A stretch of DNA of 64,000 bases from Telluria aromaticivorans (GTDB taxonomy: Bacteria > Pseudomonadota > Gammaproteobacteria > Burkholderiales > Burkholderiaceae_D): contig NZ_JABAIV010000002.1 in assembly GCF_013003915.1 (NCBI RefSeq), positions 496,001-560,000 on the forward strand, read 5' to 3'. Shown one piece after another: positions 46,491 to 55,177 of this stretch. How positions within the stretch are numbered: position 1 is the first letter of the stretch; each line of letters begins with the position of its first letter. The position numbers and the translations under genes were made by a program. The notes under the pieces are model-generated. The model was not told the origin of the DNA, ran no database searches, and was given only the letters and a program-made list of their open reading frames with translations.

Positions 46491-47372
46491 TCAGGCCATC
46501 CGGGGGGCGTGGATGGGGGCGTTGAGGGGTTCCAGCAGCTCCGGCTCGAATACGAGCCGTTCGTGCCCCGCCAGCAGCAGGAAGTGCTTGCCGGAGCAGC
46601 GCGCCAGCAGCGACATGCCGACCTTTTCCGCCACCATGTGGCCCATCTGGGTCGTGCCGGAGCGCGACAGCAGGAAGGGAATGCCCATCTGGGCGCCCTT
46701 GATGACCATCTCGGAAGTCAGGCGGCCGGTGGTATAGAACACCTTGTCGCCGCCGCTCATGCCGTCAAGCCACATCAGGCCGGCGATGGCGTCCACCGCG
46801 TTGTGGCGGCCGACGTCCTCGACGAAGTACAGCAGCGTGCCGTCACTTGAGAACAGCGCGCAGCCGTGCACCGAGCCGGCCTGCTTGTAGATCGATTGCT
46901 GGGTGCGGATGGTCTCGACGATGCGGTAGACGACCGACTGCGCCAGGCGCGCGTCATGAGGGAGCGCGATCTGGTCGACTTCGTCCATCAGGCCGCCGAA
47001 GACCGAACCCTGGCCGCAGCCGGTGGTGACGACCTTCTTCGCGGTGCGCTCTTCCACGTCCGCGATGCCGTTACGGGTGCTGACGGCCACCGCATCGACC
47101 GCCCAGTCGACCTGGATCGAGACGATGTCCTCGATCGCGCGCACCAGGCGCTGGTTGCGCAGGTAGCCGAGGGTGAGCGCTTCCGGCGCGCCGCCCAAGG
47201 TCATCAGGGTGACGATCTCGCGCTTGTCGACATACACCGTGAGCGGGCGTTCGGCGGGAATCGCGATGGTCGAAGGTCGGCCGCGCTCGTCCAGCGCGCT
47301 CACCTCGTGCGTGAGGGGCGCGCTGGTGCTTGACAGTTCAGGTCGGTAGCGTGGCAGATCGGTATGGTTCAT
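46491..47372 (-). CDS. fdhD: Formate dehydrogenase accessory sulfurtransferase FdhD
   Basis: 293 residues. Passes sulfur to the molybdenum or tungsten cofactor before insertion into the enzyme. Conserved FVEDVGRHNAVD and SRSGTTQMG are present. The active loop reads TTGCGQGSVFGG: C119 is kept but the position of the second Cys of the E. coli CxxC (residue 122) is Gly. The start overlaps the fdhA stop (ATGA). In fds clusters this gene is called fdsC. Confidence 0.94.
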   Translation of the reverse strand: MNHTDLPRYRPELSSTSAPLTHEVSALDERGRPSTIAIPAERPLTVYVDKREIVTLMTLGGAPEALTLGYLRNQRLVRAIEDIVSIQVDWAVDAVAVSTRNGIADVEERTAKKVVTTGCGQGSVFGGLMDEVDQIALPHDARLAQSVVYRIVETIRTQQSIYKQAGSVHGCALFSSDGTLLYFVEDVGRHNAVDAIAGLMWLDGMSGGDKVFYTTGRLTSEMVIKGAQMGIPFLLSRSGTTQMGHMVAEKVGMSLLARCSGKHFLLLAGHERLVFEPELLEPLNAPIHAPRMA

Positions 47373-50170
47373 CTTGCCAATTGTGCCATGCCGGCCAGGA
47401 TTTGGCCGCCACCGTAGCTCCCTTGCTGCGCAACCTCCCCGCCCGGCGTGACCTTGATCGCGCAATATTTGAACTCCGGGATCTTGCCGAAGGGGTCGAG
47501 CGCCGCATTCGTCAGGCGGTTGATCGCCGCCTCGTAGTAGCAGAACGGTACGAAGATGGCCCCGACCGGCGAGCTGTCGTCGGCCCGCGCATACAGCACC
47601 ACTTCGCCGCGGCGCGAAGCGATCGTGATCGGCTGGCCGGGCTGGATGCCCATGCTTTCCATGTCGAGCGGGTGCACCAGCGCCACCGGATCGGGTTCGA
47701 TCGCATCCAGCACCGTGGCGCGGCGCGTCATGCTGCCCGTGTGCCAGTGCTCGAGCTGGCGGCCGGTAATCAAGACCAGCGGGTACTCGGCATCCGGGCG
47801 TTCGTCGGCCGGGATGATATCGGCCGGCACGAAGCGCGCCTTGCCGCCCTCGCGCGGGAAGATCTCGGTGAAGACCACCGGCTGGCCGACGTCGCCCTCG
47901 TTCATGCACGGGTAGACCACGGCGCCATTGCGCTCCAGGCGTTCCCAGGTGATGCCGCCGATGCTGGCCATCGTGTGGCGCATCTCGTCGAACACTTCCG
48001 ACACGTGCCCATAATTCCACGGCAGGCCGAGGCGGTTGGCCATCTGCTGGATGATCCACAGGTCCTGCTTGGCGTCGCCCGGCGGGTCGATCGCCTGGCG
48101 GCCCAGCTGCACCAGGCGGTCGGTATTCGTAAACGTGCCGGTCTTTTCCGGGAAGGCGGACGCCGGCAGGATCACGTCGGCCAGGTAGGCTGTCTCGGTC
48201 AGGAAGATGTCCTGCACCACCAGGTGCTCGAGCGCGGCCAGCGCGGCGCGCGCGTGGTTGGCGTCCGGGTCGGACATGGCCGGGTTCTCGCCCATTATGT
48301 ACATGCCCTTGATCTGGCCATGATCGATCGCGTCCATGATCTCGACCACGGTCAGGCCCGGGTTCGGGTCGAGCGTGGCGCCCCAGGCGGCCTCAAAACG
48401 AGCACGCGCGACCGGATTGTCGACGCGCTGGTAATCGGGCAGCATCATCGGGATCAGGCCGGCGTCCGACGCCCCCTGCACGTTGTTCTGGCCGCGCAGC
48501 GGATGCAGGCCGGTGCCGGGACGGCCGATCTGGCCGGTCATCAGCGCCAGCGCGATCAGGCAGCGGGCGTTATCCGTGCCGTGCACGTGCTGCGACACGC
48601 CCATGCCCCACAGGATCATCGATCCCTTCGAAGTCGCGTACAGGCGCGCGACATAGCGGATGGTCTCTGCATCGATGCCGCAGATCGGCGCCATTGCTTC
48701 CGGGCTGTACTCGGCCACGTTCGCTTCGAGCTGCTCGTAGCCGATGGTGCGGCTGGCGATGAAGCCGGCATCGACCAGGCCTTCGGTGACGATCACGTGC
48801 ATCATGGCGTTGAGCAGCGCCACGTCGGTATCCGGCTTGAACTGCAGGTAGCGGTGTGCGTGGCGTGCCAGCTCGGAGCGGCGCGGGTCGAGCACGACCA
48901 GTTTCGCGCCGAGCTTTACCGCGTTCTTGATCCAGGTGGCGGCCACCGGGTGGTTCACGGTCGGGTTGGCGCCGATGATGACGATCACCTCGGCGCGGGT
49001 CACGTCCATCACCGGGTTCGAGACGGCGCCCGAACCGATCCCTTCCAGCAGGGCCGACACCGAAGAGGCGTGGCACAGGCGGGTGCAGTGGTCGACGTTG
49101 TTGGTGCCAAAGCCCGTGCGCACCAGCTTCTGGAACAAATAAGCTTCTTCGTTGCTGCCCTTGGCCGAGCCGAAGCCGGCCAGCGCATTGCCGCCATGGG
49201 TGTCGCGGATGCGCGCCAGCTTGCCGCCGGCCAGCGCCAGCGCTTCTTCCCAGCTGGCTTCGCGGAACACTTCCAGCACGCGGTCCGGGTCCATCGTGAA
49301 GTCGCCGGTCTTCGGCATGCCTTCGCGGCGGATCAGCGGTTTCGTGAGGCGGTGCGGGTGGTGCGCATAGTCGAAACCATAGCGGCCCTTCACGCACAGG
49401 CGCCCCAGGTTGGCCGGGCCGTTGCGCCCTTCCACGAACAGGATCTTGTTGTCCTTGATGTTATAGGTCAGCTGGCAGCCGACGCCGCAGTAAGGGCAGA
49501 CCGAGTCGACCTGCTTGTCGGGGATGTTCAGCGCCACTTCGCGCGCCGGCATCAGGGCGCCGGTCGGGCAGGCCTGCACGCATTCGCCGCAGGCCACGCA
49601 GGTGGAGGCGCCCAGCGCGTCGTCCTGGTCGAACACGATCTTGGCATTCTCGCCGCGGAAGGCCAGGCCGATCACGTCGTTCACCTGCTCGTCGCGGCAG
49701 GCGCGCACACAGCGGGTGCACTGGATGCAGGCATCCAGGTTGACGGTGATGGCGGCATGGGTGGCGTCGATCTGCGGCTGCGCGCGGGTCGCGGCAAAGC
49801 GCGGCTTGCCCACGCCGAGCTTGCCGGCCCAGATGTCGACTTCGTTCTTGCGGGTGTATTCGGCTTCCGGCATGTCGGACATGAGGAGCTCGAGCACCAT
49901 CTTCTGGGCCGCAAGGGCGCGCGGGCTGTCGGTGCGGACCTTCATGCCGGCGACCGGGGCACGGCAGCAGGATGGCGCCAGCACGCGTTCGCCGTCGATC
50001 TCGACCATGCAGGAGCGGCAGTTGCCGACGGCTTCGTAACCTTCCTTGTAGCACAGGCGCGGGATCTCGACGCCTTCGCGCGCCGCGACCTCGATCAGGG
50101 ACTCGTGCTGCAGGGCCGCCACCTGGCGGCCATTGAGTTCGAATGTAACGGTAGGGGTCATCGCGTTCAT
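47369..50170 (-). CDS. fdsA: NAD-linked formate dehydrogenase, catalytic alpha subunit
   Basis: 933 residues. From the N-terminus: a [2Fe-2S] domain (C40, C51, C54, C69), a two-cluster ferredoxin (C148-C158 and C191-C201), a [4Fe-4S] site (C225, C228, C232, C259), then the bis-MGD domain. The metal ligand is C366 followed by H367 (DHCTRLCHASS), encoded by TGC, so it is Cys and not selenocysteine. Oxidises formate to CO2 and passes electrons to the NuoF-like subunit. Overlaps fdhD and the beta subunit by 4 nt on each side. Tungstate genes in the same operon make tungsten a real alternative to molybdenum. Confidence 0.95.
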   Translation of the reverse strand: MNAMTPTVTFELNGRQVAALQHESLIEVAAREGVEIPRLCYKEGYEAVGNCRSCMVEIDGERVLAPSCCRAPVAGMKVRTDSPRALAAQKMVLELLMSDMPEAEYTRKNEVDIWAGKLGVGKPRFAATRAQPQIDATHAAITVNLDACIQCTRCVRACRDEQVNDVIGLAFRGENAKIVFDQDDALGASTCVACGECVQACPTGALMPAREVALNIPDKQVDSVCPYCGVGCQLTYNIKDNKILFVEGRNGPANLGRLCVKGRYGFDYAHHPHRLTKPLIRREGMPKTGDFTMDPDRVLEVFREASWEEALALAGGKLARIRDTHGGNALAGFGSAKGSNEEAYLFQKLVRTGFGTNNVDHCTRLCHASSVSALLEGIGSGAVSNPVMDVTRAEVIVIIGANPTVNHPVAATWIKNAVKLGAKLVVLDPRRSELARHAHRYLQFKPDTDVALLNAMMHVIVTEGLVDAGFIASRTIGYEQLEANVAEYSPEAMAPICGIDAETIRYVARLYATSKGSMILWGMGVSQHVHGTDNARCLIALALMTGQIGRPGTGLHPLRGQNNVQGASDAGLIPMMLPDYQRVDNPVARARFEAAWGATLDPNPGLTVVEIMDAIDHGQIKGMYIMGENPAMSDPDANHARAALAALEHLVVQDIFLTETAYLADVILPASAFPEKTGTFTNTDRLVQLGRQAIDPPGDAKQDLWIIQQMANRLGLPWNYGHVSEVFDEMRHTMASIGGITWERLERNGAVVYPCMNEGDVGQPVVFTEIFPREGGKARFVPADIIPADERPDAEYPLVLITGRQLEHWHTGSMTRRATVLDAIEPDPVALVHPLDMESMGIQPGQPITIASRRGEVVLYARADDSSPVGAIFVPFCYYEAAINRLTNAALDPFGKIPEFKYCAIKVTPGGEVAQQGSYGGGQILAGMAQLAR

Positions 50171-51894
50171 GGTTGCACCAATGGGTTCGTCACGGGCTGC
50201 GCGAGCTCGTGCGGGAAGTATTTGATGACGCAGTCGAAGGGATTCGGCGCCGCCTGGCCGAGGCCGCAGATCGATGCATCGCGCATCACCTGCGACAGCT
50301 CGCCCAGCAGCGGCACGTCCCATACCGGCTTGCGGATGATGTCGAGTGCCTTGGCGGTGCCGTTGCGGCAGGGCGTGCACTGGCCGCAGGATTCGTCCTT
50401 GAAGAAGGCCAGCGTGTTGCGCGCGGCGGCCGTCGCGCTGTCGTGGTTGGACAGCACCACCACCGCGGCCGAGCCGATGAAGCAGCCATAGGGCTGAAGC
50501 GTGTCGAAGTCGAGCGGGATGTCGCCCATCGATGCCGGCAAGATGCCGCCGGAGGCGCCGCCCGGCAAGTAGGCGTAGAACTCGTGGCCGTCCTGCATGC
50601 CGCCGCAGAACTCCTCGATGAGTTCAACAATCGTGATGCCGGCCGGGGCCAGTTTCACGCCCGGCTGCTTCACGCGGCCCGAGACCGAGAACGAGCGCAG
50701 GCCACGGCGGCCGTTGCGGCCGAAGCCGGCGAACCAGTCGCCGCCGCGCTCCAGGATCTCGCGCACCCAGTGCAGCGACTCGAAATTGTGTTCCAGCGTC
50801 GGCCGGCCGAACAGGCCCACTTGCGCCACGTAGGGTGGACGCAGGCGCGGCATGCCGCGTTTGCCCTCGATCGATTCGATCATGGCCGACTCTTCGCCGC
50901 AGATATAGGCGCCCGCGCCGCGGCGCAGGATAATCGGCGGCATGCCCTGCACCGGCGGATCCGCGCGCAGCTGTTCCAGTTCGGCTTCCAGCATGCTGCG
51001 GCAGCCGTGGTACTCGTCGCGCAGGTAGATATAGATGGCCTCGATGCCGACCGCCCAGGCGGCGATCAGCGCGCCTTCCAGGAAGCGGTGCGGGTCTCCT
51101 TCGAGGTAGACGCGGTCCTTGAAGGTGCCCGGCTCGCCTTCGTCGATGTTAATCGCCATCAGGCGCGGGCCTGCCTCGTTGCGCACGATGCGCCATTTGC
51201 GTCCCAGCGGGAAGCCGGCGCCGCCCAGGCCGCGCAGGCCGGAACTTTCCAGCGTGCCGATCACTTGTTCGACGTCGTGCTGCCCCGCGATGCAGGCGCG
51301 CAGCAGCGCATAGCCGCCGCCCTCGCGGTAGGCGGCGTAGTCGACGTGGCCCCCTGGCGCGTCGCGCGTTTCGCCGCGCGCCACCTTGGCCACCAATTTT
51401 TCCACGCTCGCATGCGGCACCGCATGCTGTCCCACGGTCGCCGCCGGCGCCTGTTCGCAGCGCCCGATACAGGGTGCTTCCAGCACGCGCACTTCGCGGC
51501 CCAGCAACGCCGGCAGTTTCTCCAGCAGCGCCGCGGCGCCCGCCATCTCGCACGACAGCCCGGCGCACACGCGCACGGTCAGCGCGGCAGGCGCGGCCTC
51601 GCCCTCTTTCACCACGTCGAAGTGGTGGTAGAAGGTGGCGACCTCGTAGACCTCGGTCTGCGCCAGGCGCATCTCCTGCGCGAGTGCGGCCAGGTGCCGG
51701 CTCGACAGGCAGCCGAAATGGTCCTGGATCTTGTGCAGGTGCTCGATCAGGAGGTCGGGCTGGCGCGATTCGGTGCCGAGCAGGGCCTGGACCTCGCTCA
51801 AGGCTTGCGGATCGACGCGGCGGCCCTTGGGGGCTTCGCGCTTGCGCTGGCGGGTCGCGCCGGAGATGGCGATGGGGATGATGGGGTGGTTCAT
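50167..51894 (-). CDS. fdsB: Formate dehydrogenase beta subunit, NuoE-NuoF fusion
   Basis: 575 residues. Residues about 25-165 are a complete NuoE/FdsG-type [2Fe-2S] domain (C110, C115, C142, C146). Residues about 190-560 are NuoF-like: FMN motif GLRGLGGAGFPLGRKW, NAD-binding YICGEESAMIESIEGKRG, and the [4Fe-4S] cysteines C503, C506, C509 and C543. Thus FdsG and FdsB are one chain here. It takes electrons to NAD+. ATG 51894 is used; a TTG 12 nt upstream is in frame. First gene of the operon. No fdsD-like delta subunit follows. Confidence 0.92.
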   Translation of the reverse strand: MNHPIIPIAISGATRQRKREAPKGRRVDPQALSEVQALLGTESRQPDLLIEHLHKIQDHFGCLSSRHLAALAQEMRLAQTEVYEVATFYHHFDVVKEGEAAPAALTVRVCAGLSCEMAGAAALLEKLPALLGREVRVLEAPCIGRCEQAPAATVGQHAVPHASVEKLVAKVARGETRDAPGGHVDYAAYREGGGYALLRACIAGQHDVEQVIGTLESSGLRGLGGAGFPLGRKWRIVRNEAGPRLMAINIDEGEPGTFKDRVYLEGDPHRFLEGALIAAWAVGIEAIYIYLRDEYHGCRSMLEAELEQLRADPPVQGMPPIILRRGAGAYICGEESAMIESIEGKRGMPRLRPPYVAQVGLFGRPTLEHNFESLHWVREILERGGDWFAGFGRNGRRGLRSFSVSGRVKQPGVKLAPAGITIVELIEEFCGGMQDGHEFYAYLPGGASGGILPASMGDIPLDFDTLQPYGCFIGSAAVVVLSNHDSATAAARNTLAFFKDESCGQCTPCRNGTAKALDIIRKPVWDVPLLGELSQVMRDASICGLGQAAPNPFDCVIKYFPHELAQPVTNPLVQP

Positions 51895-51903
51895 GGGGTG
51901 TCC

Positions 51904-51951
51904 CAATTGTTCGATGTTGCGTTAATTCAATTGTTCGATGTTGCGTTAATT
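51904..51951. repeat. 24-bp direct tandem repeat in the fdh promoter region
   Basis: Two perfect adjacent copies of a 24-bp unit starting CAATTGTTCGATGTTGCG and ending TTAATT, at 51904-51927 and 51928-51951, 10 bp upstream of the fdsB ATG. It may duplicate an operator or part of the leader. Confidence 0.9.
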
Positions 51952-51987
51952 CGTTTGTTGCCAGCGTCGCGGCAATTCATACGATGG

Positions 51988-52090
51988 TTGAACGCGTGGG
52001 TAGGTAAAACAGTCCAGTGGCCTGTTTTACGCCCACCCTACGAGTTGCGGCGACTCGTAGGGTGGGCAGGTTTCCTGCCCACGCGTTCAA
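51988..52090. repeat. Palindromic intergenic element, copy 5 of 8 (arms in reversed order)
   Basis: Here the CACCCTACG arm (51988-52044) comes first and the CGTAGGGTGG arm (52054-52090) second. The join is a perfect 14-bp inverted repeat (GCCCACCCTACGAG, 9-nt loop, complement) at 52031-52067. The first arm has hairpin GTAAAACAG/CTGTTTTAC. It follows the oxlT stop and could terminate that transcript. Confidence 0.85.
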
Positions 52091-52108
52091 ATCACGCCTG
52101 AGCAGACG

Positions 52109-53752
52109 TCAATTAAACATCGCCGACGCCTTCTGCAGCGTCACCCAGATACCGAACATCAGGGGAATGCCAACCGCCATCCAGGCAAACGCCGTCACGG
52201 CCGGCTTGTTGGCGGCGGCGACCGCGCTGCGGCCGGCGGCGCGCACACCGCTGGTGGCGGTGACTTCCTTCTCGCGCGCCAGCTTCTTTTCGGCGGCCAG
52301 TTCATCGTCGGTCATGAAGTGGCGGTTGTCCAGCGGACGGATCATCGCATTGAGCCCGATACCGATCACGACCAGCCCGGTCAGCACATACATCGTCACG
52401 TCGTAGGCCTGCGCCTTCGGCACGCCGTTGGCGATCTGGTACTCGCGGATGTAGTTGATCAGGAGCGGACCGACCACGCCGGCTACCGCCCAGGCGGTCA
52501 GGAGGCGGCCGTGGATCGCGCCGACCATCTGGGTGCCGAACAGGTCGGCCAGGTAGGCCGGCACCGTGGCGAAGCCGCCGCCGTACATCGACAGGATGAT
52601 GCAGGTGCAGGCCACGAACAGCGCCAGCTGGCCGGCATGCCCCGCCGAAGGAATCGTCACATACAGGATGGCCCCGAGGATCAGGAAGATGAAGTAGGTC
52701 GCCTTGCGGCCGATGTAGTCGGAGCACGATGCCCAGCCGAAGCGGCCGACGATGTTAAACAGCGACAGCAGGCCGGTAAAGCCGGCGGCAATCGCCGCGA
52801 TCTGGCTCTTCTGCGCCGCATCGAGGTCGTTGATGCCCAGGTCGACGCCGATCAGGCGTCCGCCGAACACTTCCTGCAGCAGTGGCGAGGCCATGCCCAG
52901 GATGCCGATGCCGGCCGAGACGTTCAGGAACAGCACGCCCCAGATCAGCCAGAACTGCGGGATGCCCCAGACGCGGCTGGCGTGTACGTGGCGCGTGGTG
53001 ATCATGGTGTTGGCGTTCGGGGCCGGCGGGGTCCAGCCTTCCGGCTTCCAGCCGGTGGCGGGCACGCGGTAGGTCATCGCGCCGGCCACCATGAAGACGA
53101 AATAGATCGCAGCCAGGGCCAGGAAGGTTTCCCAGACGCCGACCGAGTTGGCGGTAGCGAAATGCTTCATCAGCTTGTCGGCCAGCGGTGCGCCGATCAC
53201 GGCGCCGCCGCCGAAGCCCATGATGGCCATGCCGGTCGCCATACCGCGGCGGTCCGGGAACCATTTGATCAGGGTCGACACCGGCGAGATGTAGCCCAGG
53301 CCGAGGCCGATGCCGCCGATGACGCCGGAACCGAGCCACATCAGCCAGATCTGGTGGGTATAGACACCCAGCGCCGAAATGACCAGGCCGCCGCACCAGC
53401 ACAGCGCCGACACCAGGCCGGCCTTGCGTGGACCCGCGTGCTCGAGCCAGCCGCCGAACAGCCAGGCCGCCAGGCCCAGGAAGACGAAGAACAGCGTATA
53501 CATCCAGCCCAGCATCGAGATCTTCCAGTCGCAGCTGGTCGCGAAGACTTGCGCCATGAAGCCCATATCGGCCGGGCAGGCCAGCGATTCGCTGATGCCG
53601 AGCGCTTTCGACAGCGGCAGCCAGAACACCGAGAAGCCGTAGGCCATGCCGATGCAGAGGTGGATCGCAAGCGCCGCAGGGGGCACTAGCCAGCGGTTGA
53701 AGCCCGGCCCCGCGATAGTGTGTTCTTTGTCAAGAAAACTCAGTACAGACAT
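52109..53752 (-). CDS. OxlT-like major facilitator (oxalate/formate antiporter family)
   Basis: 547 residues, 12 helices plus an extra C-terminal helix (AWMAVGIPLMFGIWVTL). N-terminal HLCIGMAYGFSVFWLPL and GGIGLGLGYISPVSTLIKWFPDRRGMATG match the oxalate/formate exchanger family. The Ala/Lys-rich stretch before the last helix is typical of proteobacterial members. Upstream of the formate dehydrogenase operon on the same strand and opposite a ModE-like regulator, so formate or oxalate uptake is likely; true substrate not shown. Confidence 0.88.
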   Translation of the reverse strand: MSVLSFLDKEHTIAGPGFNRWLVPPAALAIHLCIGMAYGFSVFWLPLSKALGISESLACPADMGFMAQVFATSCDWKISMLGWMYTLFFVFLGLAAWLFGGWLEHAGPRKAGLVSALCWCGGLVISALGVYTHQIWLMWLGSGVIGGIGLGLGYISPVSTLIKWFPDRRGMATGMAIMGFGGGAVIGAPLADKLMKHFATANSVGVWETFLALAAIYFVFMVAGAMTYRVPATGWKPEGWTPPAPNANTMITTRHVHASRVWGIPQFWLIWGVLFLNVSAGIGILGMASPLLQEVFGGRLIGVDLGINDLDAAQKSQIAAIAAGFTGLLSLFNIVGRFGWASCSDYIGRKATYFIFLILGAILYVTIPSAGHAGQLALFVACTCIILSMYGGGFATVPAYLADLFGTQMVGAIHGRLLTAWAVAGVVGPLLINYIREYQIANGVPKAQAYDVTMYVLTGLVVIGIGLNAMIRPLDNRHFMTDDELAAEKKLAREKEVTATSGVRAAGRSAVAAANKPAVTAFAWMAVGIPLMFGIWVTLQKASAMFN

Positions 53753-53779
53753 GTTGTCTCCAGATTTTTATAGTATCGG

Positions 53780-53879
53780 AATATGCTTTTTAAAGCATAT
53801 TATTTCGTCAAATTTTGTTATTTCGGCGAGACTAACATGATGTTTTCTAGCTAGAAATAGGTTATTTTGAGCATATGCT
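53780..53879. promoter_or_regulatory. Three palindromes in the divergent oxlT/regulator promoter
   Basis: AATATGCTTT-tt-AAAGCATATT (53780-53801), TTTCTAGCTAGAAA (53844-53857) and AGCATATGCT (53870-53879, covering the regulator ATG). The first and third share AGCATAT/ATATGCT. The surrounding 120 bp is AT-rich. They look like operators for the adjacent regulator. Confidence 0.6.
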
Positions 53880-54951
53880 TAACATTCACATCCGCCCGCA
53901 CTGGGAAATCAGCATCAAGGGAGAGGCGCCGCTGGACACGGGCGACCTGCTGGGCTTGCTGCTGTCGATCCAGGACACCGGCTCGATCGCGCAGGCAGCC
54001 AAGTCGGTGAAGCTGTCCTACCGCTATGCCTGGGGACTCCTGCGCGCGGCCGAACAGCTGTTCGGCCAGCAGCTGCTGCAAACCGGGCGCGGACGCGGCA
54101 CGGTGCTCACGCCGCTGGCGCAAAAGCTGGTCTGGGCCGACCGCCGCATTGCCGCGCGCCTGTCGCCCACGCTGCAAAGCCTGGCCTCGGAACTGGAAGC
54201 GGAACTGGTGCGCATCACGGCTGGCCGGATGCGCGCGCTGCGGCTCGACGCCAGCCACGGCTTCGCGGTGGCAGCCCTGATGGGCTGCGTCGACCGCGAC
54301 GCCCTGGCGATCGATTCGCGCTACCGCACCAGTACCGATGCGGTGGTGGCGCTGGCCCGGCGCGAATGCGACCTGGCCGGTTTCCACGTCCCGATTGGCC
54401 GCTTCCAGGAACAGACCGCGGCCTGGTACCTGCGCTGGCTCGACCCGAACCAGCATTGCCTGCTGCGGGTAGCGGGCCGCGAGCAGGGCCTGATCACGGC
54501 ACGCGACAACCCGCTCGGGCTGCGCGGCCTGGCCGACCTGGCCGGCCCCGGCGTGCGCTTCGTGAACCGCCAGGCCGGCTCCGGTACCCGCATGCTGCTC
54601 GAGATGATGCTGGCGGACGAGGGCTTGCCGGTCGATGCCATCCAGGGCTTCCACAGCGCCGAGTTCACCCATTCCGCGGTGGCGGCCTATATCGCCAGCG
54701 GCATGGCCGACGCCGGCGTCGGCATGCGCGCGGCAGCCGCCCAGTTCAAGCTCGATTTCATCCCGCTGGTGCGCGAGGTCTATTATTTCGCGGTGCGCCG
54801 CGAAGCGCTCGACGAACCGGCCATGGGGCAGCTGCTGGAGCTGATGCGGGCGCCGTCGTATCACAAGCAGGTGGCGGCGCTGCCTGGGTATGATGCCAAC
54901 GGGACGGGGGAGGTGGTGTCGATTGCCGAGGCGTTTGGGTTGCCGGCGTAA
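53875..54951 (+). CDS. ModE-like HTH regulator with periplasmic-binding-like effector domain
   Basis: 358 residues. Residues about 20-105 are a ModE/LysR-type winged helix (IQDTGSIAQAAKSVKLSYRYAWGLL, then GRGRGTVLTPLAQKLVWADRRI). Residues about 115-350 resemble the PBP-like substrate-binding domain found in molybdopterin-linked regulators (RFVNRQAGSGTRMLLEMML, VGMRAAAAQF). Divergent from oxlT and next to the formate dehydrogenase operon, in the position of the fds regulator in related bacteria. Effector (formate, molybdate or tungstate) not determined. Confidence 0.82.
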   Translation: MLNIHIRPHWEISIKGEAPLDTGDLLGLLLSIQDTGSIAQAAKSVKLSYRYAWGLLRAAEQLFGQQLLQTGRGRGTVLTPLAQKLVWADRRIAARLSPTLQSLASELEAELVRITAGRMRALRLDASHGFAVAALMGCVDRDALAIDSRYRTSTDAVVALARRECDLAGFHVPIGRFQEQTAAWYLRWLDPNQHCLLRVAGREQGLITARDNPLGLRGLADLAGPGVRFVNRQAGSGTRMLLEMMLADEGLPVDAIQGFHSAEFTHSAVAAYIASGMADAGVGMRAAAAQFKLDFIPLVREVYYFAVRREALDEPAMGQLLELMRAPSYHKQVAALPGYDANGTGEVVSIAEAFGLPA

Positions 54952-55010
54952 CGGCGCGGGTTTTCGTCGGTTGCGGCAATGCGGGCAAGCAGCTAGCGTA
55001 GCCACGATAC

Positions 55011-55117
55011 CGTAGGGTGGGCAGATTCTGCCCACGCGTTCAATCAAAGCAAGAACAGCCGCACAGGCAGCATTAGCCAGGTTTGAACGCGTGGGCAAGG
55101 AACTTGCCCACCCTACG
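55011..55117. repeat. Palindromic intergenic element, copy 6 of 8
   Basis: Left arm CGTAGGGTGGGCAGATT with GGGCAG-att-CTGCCC; right arm GGGCAAG-gaa-CTTGCCC ending CACCCTACG. Between the regulator and a 78-aa gene. Confidence 0.88.
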
Positions 55118-55177
55118 GGTTGCGGCATGCGAACAAGCAGCCACAAAGCAGGCCGCCGGCCTGACACCGGCGACCAG

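Noticed and set aside
49060..49085. Selenocysteine in the formate dehydrogenase
   Set aside because: The metal-ligand codon is TGC (C366), not TGA, and no SECIS-like hairpin is needed.
47330..50491. A 1053-codon open frame on the + strand opposite fdsA
   Set aside because: High-GC antisense shadow. The minus strand carries a full formate dehydrogenase with all cofactor ligands and overlapping neighbours, and the + frame is His/Arg/Asp-rich nonsense.
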